Below, piece after piece: positions 1-5,311 of a stretch of 6,405 nt of DNA. This stretch comes from Deltaproteobacteria bacterium. GTDB lineage: Bacteria > Desulfobacterota > JAENJC01. The stretch spans positions 1 through 6,405 of the forward strand of contig JAENJC010000081.1 in assembly GCA_016844545.1 (NCBI GenBank), written 5' to 3'. Under the pieces are notes generated by a model. It worked only from the letters and a program-made list of their open reading frames with translations, ran no database searches and was not told the origin of the DNA. The first letter of the stretch is position 1. Each line of letters opens with the position of its first letter. Made by a program: the position numbers and the translations under genes.

Positions 1-761
1 TTGGGTCATCCCCGGCCCTGTCCATAACTGAGTCATAATATCCGCCTTCTATATTTCCGACCCCGCCAAGGAGATTCCCGGTCACGCTTGCGCCGTAGAC
101 ATAGAGCTCGGGATAGAAATATGTCAGGGTAGTAGGGCTCGTCATGCTATCAACCCTCATCCCCGGCATTCTGTAATATCCCTTGTATGCGTAAAACGAA
201 ACATCCGTTGAGCCAATGTAGCGGAAGAGCCTTGCTGCAAGCTCTGTATCTCCGACTCTCCCACCTGACCTTTCGGTCTGTGGTGTTATAGAAGCCACCG
301 ATGAAAAAGGGTTATACAAGTAGAACCTTGTTGGGTCAGGCAGCCTGTTGGCCTCGAATGTCGGGATGGCAACTATCTCAGCAGAAATGGCATCAGTCGT
401 GATCTCCACCTTTGCCCCATCCACCGGGGCCTTCAAGTATTCCATAGGCCTGCCAGAGAAGAATGCACCATAATCCTTCGGGAATACGTCATTTATGAAC
501 ATCAGATCGCCTGTACCCCAGGTGATGATCTGCCTGCCTACCCTGAGATCGAGCTCCGGCAACCCCATCCCTGAAAAAGTCCGACTTGATAAAGAAAGAT
601 GCGCTCCCGTCCTTTGAGCGCTCTGACAGCTCAAGCTGGAGCCTTTCTTCAGAGAGGAGATAGTCGCTCCCATTCTGACCTACAGGGTCATCCCCCGTCA
701 CTCTTGCTGCATAGTTCCCCTGGACAAAACCATGGATGTCGAGGGCATAAGCTGTTGAGAT

Positions 762-789
762 CGTGAACCGTGAACCGTAAACCGTAAGC
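762..789. repeat. Heptanucleotide repeat, four units (CGTGAAC type)
   Basis: Four consecutive 7-base units: two perfect CGTGAAC, then CGTAAAC, then CGTAAGC. The cluster is exactly 28 bases. It lies inside the signal-peptide region of the barrel gene and on the minus strand contributes the residues VYGSRFT. Because 7 is not a multiple of 3, copy-number change would shift the frame. Confidence 0.75.
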
Positions 790-835
790 AAAAAAAGTAT
801 GGTCAACGTGAATTGTAATATTACTTTCTTCCTTT

Positions 836-863
836 CTAACCCCTGACCCCTGGCCCCTGACCC
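836..863. repeat. Heptanucleotide repeat, four units (CTGACCC type)
   Basis: Four consecutive 7-base units: CTAACCC, CTGACCC, CTGGCCC and CTGACCC, differing by single bases and totalling 28 bases. The cluster begins three codons after the start of the barrel gene and encodes GSGARGQG on the minus strand. It is a different heptamer from the cluster at 762-789 but has the same unit length and copy number. Confidence 0.75.
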
Positions 864-868
864 CTTCT

Positions 869-1666
869 TCATTCAATCCACCTCTTTGGCGGGTTCTTGA
901 GCGACCTCTCGGTAAACAACCCATCCTCTATCTTCACGTTATATTCGGTCTTCTCAAAAGAGACCTCTGTCCTGTGGCCGTTTTCCATATTCTTCATAGT
1001 CCTCTTTGTAATTGAAAAGATACCGGACACATCTTTCACCTCGTCGGCGGTAAAGACCTTCTGTAAGTCTCCCTTCTTGCTGGAATACTCCTCTTTGAGA
1101 GGTAGCCATCTCTCCTTATCTACCCAGGAGAGCTTGTAGGAATAGTCTGTTCCTTTTTCGTCCTTCGGGACGCTCTTAATAACGAGGCAGTCCCTCTCCC
1201 CAATCTTTTCCTCTTTTACGAGGGAGTGGTTATCATCCTCGATATCCCTTCCCGAGATATCCTCATAGGTAAAGTCGGAGCCCACAAAGCTCGACCTCCT
1301 GTCTGATGCGGCGATCTTCCTAACCATATTCAGGGCAGGGATGAATATCCATCTGTCATCATCCTTCTTCGGATATTTCCAGACCATGAATGACATGTTC
1401 CTGACGTCGGCAGGCTGATAGAAGTAAATGAAATACTTCTGGTCTCCTCCTTCCTCAAAGTCCTTCCTGAGCATGGTCATCTCGCGCATCCTCTCCTTGC
1501 CGTCCTTCGCAATAAGCTTCATCACCACACGGGCCTTCATGTCGTCGCCCGCATAAAGGAAAGCGGCCTGCGACTTTTTCATAGCCTCCTCCGCTGTCTC
1601 AGCCATAGCTGGCAGCGGCAAGACAAGGCAATTGATGCAAAGCAGATAAAATACAATCTTTTTCAT
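869..1666 (-). CDS. Outer membrane lipoprotein-sorting protein, LolA-like
   Basis: A 265-residue exported protein. It has a signal peptide with likely cleavage after AMA at residue 22 and no convincing lipobox, so it should be periplasmic. The mature part resembles the LolA-like family often annotated as outer membrane lipoprotein-sorting protein: a DRWIFIPAL segment at 104-112, the characteristic SFVGSDFTYEDIS stretch at 126-138, and a closing FTERSLKNP at 251-259. LolA-fold proteins form a half-barrel that binds lipid or acyl chains. Members of this subfamily often sit beside RND/MMPL exporters and DUF1302-type barrels rather than acting as the housekeeping LolA. Here the barrel gene follows with an ATGA overlap, so the two products probably work together in the envelope; the cargo cannot be told from sequence. 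The start is supported by GGAGGG five bases before the ATG. The upstream gene ends 13 bases away. Confidence 0.88.
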   Translation of the reverse strand: MKKIVFYLLCINCLVLPLPAMAETAEEAMKKSQAAFLYAGDDMKARVVMKLIAKDGKERMREMTMLRKDFEEGGDQKYFIYFYQPADVRNMSFMVWKYPKKDDDRWIFIPALNMVRKIAASDRRSSFVGSDFTYEDISGRDIEDDNHSLVKEEKIGERDCLVIKSVPKDEKGTDYSYKLSWVDKERWLPLKEEYSSKKGDLQKVFTADEVKDVSGIFSITKRTMKNMENGHRTEVSFEKTEYNVKIEDGLFTERSLKNPPKRWIE

Positions 1667-1679
1667 TAGAACCCTCCAT

Positions 1680-2117
1680 TTATAATTTGTACTTCAGATA
1701 ACACTCACCCACCGGCCCCGGCTTGTCGCTTCCTAGAAGCTCCACCTTCTTCTTTAAAGTCCTCCCCATAGCCGATTTGACCATGTGGGATATGGGACAA
1801 TAACCCTTGCCAATCTTTTCTCTCAGTATCTCGTTTCCAGGGCAGATATCGCACCCTTTGACGTAAAGGGAGGCAGTTCCATCGTCATTAAAAGTCATCT
1901 CAGCAATATCCGAAAACCTGAAAGGGTCGCTCATATAAGCCTCAATGGCCTTTTTAAACTCTGCGCTATCTTTTGGCAATGACTCCAGCTTTTTCATACA
2001 ATGGCTGGCAAGTAATATCCCGATCTTCGCATTGTATTTGGCCGCATCATCACCCACTGCTTCAAAGACTGCGGCATGGTATTCTGCAAAGAACTCTTTT
2101 GAAAAGTCGTGGGACAT
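1680..2117 (-). CDS. Cysteine-rich 145-residue protein of unknown function, possibly V4R-like
   Basis: A soluble protein with no signal peptide or membrane segment. The N-terminal half looks helical (about residues 5-62). The C-terminal half carries most of the cysteines: C89 and C92 (GCDICPG), C107 (GYCPISH, with H111) and C139 (GECYLKYKL); C40 follows H39 in the helical part. The C-terminal spacing of cysteines and the ending 'GECYLKYKL' faintly resemble V4R (4-vinyl reductase) small-molecule-binding domains, which often end with a G-x-C-aromatic strand. This is a weak visual resemblance, not an assignment. The cysteine/histidine set could bind a metal or take part in thiol chemistry. The start is supported by GGAGG six bases before the ATG. 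It sits between the DsrE-like gene and the LolA-like gene on the same strand, so it is probably co-transcribed and linked to sulfur or redox response. Confidence 0.75.
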   Translation of the reverse strand: MSHDFSKEFFAEYHAAVFEAVGDDAAKYNAKIGILLASHCMKKLESLPKDSAEFKKAIEAYMSDPFRFSDIAEMTFNDDGTASLYVKGCDICPGNEILREKIGKGYCPISHMVKSAMGRTLKKKVELLGSDKPGPVGECYLKYKL

Positions 2118-2183
2118 ATTAACCTCCGTACTTTGTTTAGAAATATAGGGTGGGTCAAGCTAAGCAGACCCAACAAATATCGG

Positions 2184-2249
2184 CTATGTCCGAAAAGCGA
2201 GTGTCACTATTGCCGCGATGGAAAATTTAACGAGTGTAAACTTGTGCAT
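2184..2249 (-). CDS. Possible 21-residue hydrophobic peptide
   Basis: A short reading frame begins at ATG 2249, seven bases after a strong AAGGAG that starts beside the stop of the DsrE-like gene. It encodes MHKFTLVKFSIAAIVTLAFRT, a basic start followed by a hydrophobic stretch such as a signal or membrane peptide, then TAG. It lies in the only spacer of notable size (146 bases) within the minus-strand block, where ribosome sites are otherwise always used. A one-base shift after LAF would continue as SDIADICWVCLA before a stop, so this could also be the remnant of a slightly longer exported peptide. The good ribosome site argues for translation; conservation is unknown. Confidence 0.35.
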   Translation of the reverse strand: MHKFTLVKFSIAAIVTLAFRT

Positions 2250-2263
2250 GTAGTTCTCCTTCA

Positions 2264-2617
2264 TCAAAATACCAGAACCTGGCCGCCCTCTTTTATCCAC
2301 TTTGCTAAATCCAAGGTCTTGCCGATCAGGGCTCCTTCAATATATTCTTCCTGTACGATCCCTCTGGCATTTGAACAGGTGAGACATGCCCTGACCTCTG
2401 CCCCTTTGCTGATAAGCCCCGCCATCATATCCCCTATGTTGTAATAGCCGGTTGGAGTGGCTTGGCCTTTCTTTGCAGAAATGACACTGTCCCCATAGAG
2501 AAAGAGCCTTACCCCTACCCCAGTGGCTATAAGGGCCTGGCTTAGCCTGAGGGCATTCCAGACCTTTTCGTTCCCATAAGGTGCATCCTGTAAAACAATT
2601 GTTACCTTCTCAGTCAT
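2264..2617 (-). CDS. DsrE/TusD-like sulfur-relay family protein
   Basis: A 117-residue cytoplasmic protein with the DsrE/DsrF-like alpha/beta fold. It has a first strand KVTIVLQDAPYG (4-15), a helix RLSQALIATG (24-33), a strand VRLFLYGDSV (37-46), the loop ATPTGYYNIGDMMAGLISKGAEV, and the active-site strand ACLTCSNARGI (77-87). C78 sits where the persulfide-carrying cysteine of TusD/DsrE proteins is found, and C81 makes a C-x-x-C pair. Family members pass sulfane sulfur between proteins in tRNA thiolation or dissimilatory sulfur oxidation. No TusB/C or DsrF/H partner is present, so it is a stand-alone carrier, a type common beside sulfur-responsive regulators. The ArsR-family gene ends 23 bases upstream. 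The start has AAGGAG about six bases before the ATG. Specific sulfur donor and acceptor are unknown. Confidence 0.85.
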   Translation of the reverse strand: MTEKVTIVLQDAPYGNEKVWNALRLSQALIATGVGVRLFLYGDSVISAKKGQATPTGYYNIGDMMAGLISKGAEVRACLTCSNARGIVQEEYIEGALIGKTLDLAKWIKEGGQVLVF

Positions 2618-2640
2618 GGCGTCTCCTTTTAAATAGATTT

Positions 2641-2967
2641 TTACATCTTGCCTTTCTTCGTGAGCCTTTCCCTATCCTTCAGATGCTCAAAAAGTACTTC
2701 TCTCATGATGTCGCAGGCCTGGATGACCTTCGGGTTTGCCAGGGAGTAATAGATATTCGTTCCCTCCCTCCTGCTTTTCAAAATCCCCTTGTCCCGCATG
2801 ATGGCCAGGTGCTGAGAGAGGTTTGCCTTTGTGATCCCCATCTTTTCCGCCATTTCCGTAACCGGAATCTCCTTATCCCGCAGCGTATTTATCACTTCAA
2901 GGCGTTTGGGATTTGCCAGACACTGGCATATACTGGCGTGTATTTCATAGATCTCTTTACTTTTCAT
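2641..2967 (-). CDS. ArsR-family winged-helix transcriptional regulator
   Basis: A 108-residue DNA-binding repressor. It has a CLANPKRLEVINTL helix (16-29), a helix-turn-helix VTEMAEKMGITKANLSQHLA (36-55, recognition helix about 46-56) and a wing LKSRREGTNIYYSL (63-76). The start at 2967 is chosen because the family alignment begins here and AGGAGA lies just upstream; the frame stays open to 3138, but that stretch is the AT-rich promoter region. It lacks the ELCVCDL metal-binding box of arsenic and cadmium sensors, but has C14, C16 and C85. C85 lies in the C-terminal helix, where BigR/SqrR-type persulfide sensors carry one of their two sensing cysteines; the other cysteine is not at the classic place. 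With DsrE next door, sulfane-sulfur or thiol sensing is plausible but unproved. It heads the minus-strand block and probably represses it. Confidence 0.88.
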   Translation of the reverse strand: MKSKEIYEIHASICQCLANPKRLEVINTLRDKEIPVTEMAEKMGITKANLSQHLAIMRDKGILKSRREGTNIYYSLANPKVIQACDIMREVLFEHLKDRERLTKKGKM

Positions 2968-2988
2968 CTCATCTCCTGATAGAGTTGT

Positions 2989-3000
2989 TGCATGTATGCA
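2989..3000. promoter_or_regulatory. Palindrome TGCAT-GT-ATGCA, candidate ArsR operator
   Basis: A perfect 5-base inverted repeat with a two-base centre, lying just downstream of the predicted -10 of the ArsR gene and covering its probable transcription start. A wider pair GTTGC (2987-2991) and GCAAC (3008-3012) flanks the -10. Such dyads overlapping a promoter are typical of autoregulated ArsR repressors. No binding data support it. Confidence 0.45.
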
Positions 3001-3001
3001 T

Positions 3002-3030
3002 AATTTAGCAACTATGAAACAGTTTGTCAA
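3002..3030 (-). promoter_or_regulatory. Sigma-70-like promoter of the ArsR-DsrE operon
   Basis: On the minus strand a perfect -35 TTGACA (3030-3025) is followed after exactly 17 bases by TAAATT (3007-3002), four of six matches to TATAAT. A start near 2995 would leave a leader of about 28 bases before the ATG at 2967, which contains the AGGAGA ribosome site. Confidence 0.55.
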
Positions 3031-3085
3031 TGCCTTTATTTTGTTGAGCTTGACAACCATACCAATTTCATTAAATATTGAGGCC

Positions 3086-3754
3086 ATGGGCAACAAGATA
3101 AAATTCCTTCTTCTGATCTCATTCATCATTGCAGCCATTGTATCGATAAAGGTATCCGGGCTTGACCAGTATCTGGATCAGGAAAAGCTCCGGGCATGGA
3201 TATCCTCTTACGGCGCATGGGGGCCGATTGCATACATACTCTTTTACAGCATAGCCCCATCCTTAATGCTCCCCGGAGTCCCTATCACGGTGGCAGGAGG
3301 GGTCCTTTTCGGTCCAGTTGGCGGCACCATCTATACCTCCATCGGCGCCACCATAGGGGCATCCATAGCTTTTCTGATTTCGAGATACTTGGGACGGGGC
3401 TGGGTGGAGGCGATGCTAAAGGATAGATGGAAGGAGTTGGACGCAGAGGTGGATCGGCAAGGGTGGAAGATAGTGGCCTTTACGCGCCTTATTCCACTCT
3501 TCCCATTCAACATGCTGAACTATGCCTTTGGTCTTACCAGGATAAGGTTCAGCCATTATTTTTTAGCGTCATTCATCTTCATGCTCCCTGGAATTGTTGC
3601 CTACATTGTGTTTTCTAGCTCCCTCCTCGGACTGTTGAAAGGGAACGTATCAAAGGAGTTTGTGATAGGGCTGATCCTTGTCGTGATAGTTTCAGCTATA
3701 CCTATCATATATAAGCGCAGAGCGTATTTAAACAGCAGAAGCCAAGAAAAATAA
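3086..3754 (+). CDS. TVP38/TMEM64 family membrane protein (VTT domain)
   Basis: A 222-residue inner-membrane protein of the DedA-related TVP38/TMEM64 family. It has an N-terminal membrane helix (5-22), the linker GLDQYLDQEKLRAWISSYGAWGP typical of the family (25-47), the core LPGVPITVAGGVLFGPVGG (62-80), a glycine-rich helix with SRYLGR (99-104), the signature TRLIPLFPFNMLNYAFGLT (133-151) and a last helix at about 192-209. Members act in membrane lipid or ion homeostasis; related eukaryotic proteins are lipid scramblases. In bacteria they often neighbour flavoprotein disulfide or quinone reductases, as here. The frame could start as early as 2996, but those 30 codons are AT-rich promoter sequence. 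ATG 3086 matches the usual family length, though its GAGG is only two bases away and so a poor ribosome site. It is divergent from the ArsR gene and may share its control. Confidence 0.88.
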   Translation: MGNKIKFLLLISFIIAAIVSIKVSGLDQYLDQEKLRAWISSYGAWGPIAYILFYSIAPSLMLPGVPITVAGGVLFGPVGGTIYTSIGATIGASIAFLISRYLGRGWVEAMLKDRWKELDAEVDRQGWKIVAFTRLIPLFPFNMLNYAFGLTRIRFSHYFLASFIFMLPGIVAYIVFSSSLLGLLKGNVSKEFVIGLILVVIVSAIPIIYKRRAYLNSRSQEK

Positions 3755-3826
3755 AGAGAGACCATCTTGTAGTAGCTTTAACCTCACCGTTTAAGTTGAG
3801 CCAGTGTATTTCACCTGGAATCCCTT

Positions 3827-3857
3827 GCTAAAGAGATAGTTTTCCGCTATCTTTAGC
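3827..3857 (+). promoter_or_regulatory. Hairpin ending two bases before the oxidoreductase ATG
   Basis: The left arm GCTAAAGAGATAG (3827-3839) and right arm CTATCTTTAGC (3847-3857) pair over 11 bases with a two-base bulge and a seven-base loop. It is not followed by a T-run, so it is not an intrinsic terminator for the upstream gene. No Shine-Dalgarno exists between it and ATG 3860. The same bases hold a possible promoter, TTGCTA (3825-3830) and TATCTT (3848-3853) spaced by 17, which would start transcription at about 3860. Confidence 0.4.
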
Positions 3858-3859
3858 TT

Positions 3860-5215
3860 ATGCAAACCCTTGAAAAGAAAAAGATAATAATCCTTGGCGC
3901 CGGGTTCGCCGGGATATTTACGGCTATAAACCTGTCGCGGCGTTTTAAAAAAAGACCCGACATTGAAATCACTCTGGTTGATGGAAACAGGTATCACCTC
4001 TTCAAGCCCATGCTCCATGAAGTGGCCACAGGTTCGGTAGACCCAACCCACATAATTCAGCCGATCAGGACGGTCGCGAGGGGACGCAACTTTTCCTTTA
4101 TTGAAGGTTTTGTCCAGAGAATAGACCTGAAAAATAAAAAAATCCTGATTTGCAGCGAATGCGCATCATGCACCAAGGTCAAGGATATGAACCTGGACGA
4201 GTTCGATATCAGCGGCAAGATATTTAAACCATTGAAGAGGAAGAAGCTTGATTACGATTACCTTGTCCTGGCTGTCGGGGGCCAGCCGAACTTTTATAAG
4301 ATTCCAGGAGTGCAAGATTTTGCCCTGCCTTTATATTCGCTGGAGGATGCCGTCAAGATAAGGGAGCATGTATCCAGGGCCTTTGAGATTGCAGACCACC
4401 TGGAAGACCCTGAGATAAGGAAGCGGGTACTGACCTTTGTGGTGGCGGGTGCCGGACCGACTGGAATCGAGTTTATTACGGAACTCCATGACTGGATATT
4501 TCATACCCTGATTGGAAACTTTGAAAACATCAGGAAAGAGGATCCCCATCTTACCCTTGTGGAGGCAGGGCATGACATTCTCCCCTTTTCTGCCGAGAAT
4601 ATAAGGAGGGACGCCAGGAAGACCCTGGATGAAATGAAGATAGAGATAATGGTAGATTCACCGGTCCTGGGGCTTGAAAAGAAACATGTCGAAATAGGGG
4701 GTCAGAACCCCAGGAGGGTAGATACATCTACTCTCGTGTGGGCGGCAGGAGTGAAGAGCAACGAACTCCTTGATGATCTTGATCTGGAGAAGGACAGGAT
4801 CGGAAGGGTAAAGGTTGATGAATACCTTAGCGTCCTTAATCATCCTGGTGTTTATGCTATTGGAGACTGTGCAGCATTTCAGGCAAAAGGTCACGATTAT
4901 CCCCTTCCCCAGACAGGCCAGGTGGCGGTACAGGAGGCGGCATGCCTTGTGAAAAATATAGTCCATGATATAGAAGGTAAGGCTAAGAAACCTTTCAGAT
5001 ACAGGGATATGGGCTCCATGGTCTCTCTTGGTGAAAGATCCGCAGTCAGCAACATATTTGGATTCATTGGTCTTTCCGGACTTTTGGGGTGGCTCTCATG
5101 GAAGCTTATTTACCTCAGACATCTCATAGGTATTCACCGGAAGGCAAGGGTCATCCTGGAATGGTTCTTCGATATTACCTATGACCGTGAGGCGTCAAGA
5201 CACAAGTTCGGATAA
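3860..5215 (+). CDS. NDH-2-like FAD/NAD(P)H oxidoreductase with cysteine-rich insert
   Basis: A 451-residue flavoprotein resembling type II NADH dehydrogenase, which oxidises NADH and reduces quinone at the inner membrane without pumping protons. Visible are the FAD-binding GAGFAG (13-18), KPMLHEVATG (49-58), the ATG-like DYDYLVLAVGGQPN (131-144), the NADH-binding GAGPTGIE (197-204), TLVWAAGVK (291-299), the second FAD contact VYAIGDCAAF (331-340) and TGQVAVQEA near the quinone site (352-360). The C-terminal part, with hydrophobic FGFIGLSGLLGWLSWKLIYL (400-419), is the usual membrane-anchoring amphipathic region. Unusual is an insert at about 97-129 with C98, C101 and C104 (CSECASC), absent from textbook NDH-2. 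The catalytic cysteines expected for sulfide:quinone reductase are not apparent. A stop codon two codons upstream fixes ATG 3860 as the first possible start, yet there is no ribosome site. It follows the TVP38 gene by 105 bases. Confidence 0.88.
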   Translation: MQTLEKKKIIILGAGFAGIFTAINLSRRFKKRPDIEITLVDGNRYHLFKPMLHEVATGSVDPTHIIQPIRTVARGRNFSFIEGFVQRIDLKNKKILICSECASCTKVKDMNLDEFDISGKIFKPLKRKKLDYDYLVLAVGGQPNFYKIPGVQDFALPLYSLEDAVKIREHVSRAFEIADHLEDPEIRKRVLTFVVAGAGPTGIEFITELHDWIFHTLIGNFENIRKEDPHLTLVEAGHDILPFSAENIRRDARKTLDEMKIEIMVDSPVLGLEKKHVEIGGQNPRRVDTSTLVWAAGVKSNELLDDLDLEKDRIGRVKVDEYLSVLNHPGVYAIGDCAAFQAKGHDYPLPQTGQVAVQEAACLVKNIVHDIEGKAKKPFRYRDMGSMVSLGERSAVSNIFGFIGLSGLLGWLSWKLIYLRHLIGIHRKARVILEWFFDITYDREASRHKFG

Positions 5216-5223
5216 ATAGTTTT

Positions 5224-5290
5224 TTCACGTAAAGACGCAACCAAAAGTAGGCGCTTCTAAGCGAGAGCGCTAAGTTTTCTCCGCATCTCC
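5224..5290. repeat. Degenerate intergenic repeat-like spacer
   Basis: The spacer between the oxidoreductase and radC holds TTCACGTAAAGACGCAA (5224-5240) and GCGCTAAGTTTTCTCCGC (5267-5284). These look like worn copies of the ACGCAAAGACGC / GCGCTAAGTTTT-type intergenic repeats seen in many environmental genomes. Small dyads (CGCTT/AAGCG near 5252-5263, GCGCT/AGCGC at its edges) allow alternative hairpins. Only one copy is in the window, so repeat status is inference. Confidence 0.3.
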
Positions 5291-5311
5291 GGGGTTTATG
5301 TAAATCACAAT

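Larger units (their letters stand above)
1..872 (-). pseudogene. Outer-membrane beta-barrel (DUF1302-like) protein, frame-disrupted, 3' end outside window
   Basis: The reading frame opens at ATG 872 and encodes a signal peptide (basic start, hydrophobic core about residues 18-30, likely cleavage after AYA at 43), then a mature start LDIHGFVQGNYAARV typical of outer-membrane barrels. This frame stops at 489. From about 570 down to the window edge a different frame stays open for some 190 codons and reads ELDLRVGRQIITWGTGD, then INDVFPKDY and SGRPMEYLK, which resembles DUF1302-type porins. The two frames join near 558-572, so one gene is split by a frameshift. Family members usually have a further strand segment between the 'DFF' and 'LRVGRQ' motifs, so a small deletion is also possible; this is from memory of the family. 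The gene overlaps the upstream LolA-like gene by ATGA with a GAGGTG ribosome site, implying translational coupling. A sequencing or assembly error remains an alternative to a true pseudogene. Confidence 0.75.

Noticed and set aside
762..863. CRISPR-like or minisatellite array
   Set aside because: Units are 7 bases with no spacers and only four copies each; this is simple tandem repetition.
688..924. 78-codon minus-strand reading frame overlapping the barrel and LolA-like genes
   Set aside because: It is a shifted reading of the heptanucleotide repeats and flanking genes, with no protein-family features of its own.
2151..2172. TGGGTC/GACCCA inverted repeat in the spacer after the small peptide frame
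   Set aside because: Only six base pairs with a ten-base loop and no T-run; too weak to call a terminator or regulatory site.
2996..3085. 30-codon N-terminal extension of the TVP38 gene
   Set aside because: It would be coded by the AT-rich divergent promoter region and lengthens the protein beyond the family's usual start; ATG 3086 fits the common N-terminus. Kept as a minor alternative.
2968..3138. N-terminal extension of the ArsR gene by 57 codons
   Set aside because: The extension has no family similarity, covers the predicted promoter and palindrome, and overlaps the divergent TVP38 gene; the ATG at 2967 has a proper ribosome site.
3791..4051. 86-codon minus-strand frame opposite the oxidoreductase start
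   Set aside because: It lies antisense to well-supported coding sequence and shows no family features or ribosome site.
3860..5215. Sulfide:quinone reductase or mercuric reductase identity for the oxidoreductase
   Set aside because: The redox-active cysteine pairs of those enzymes are not at the expected places; the C-terminal membrane region and motifs fit NDH-2 better.
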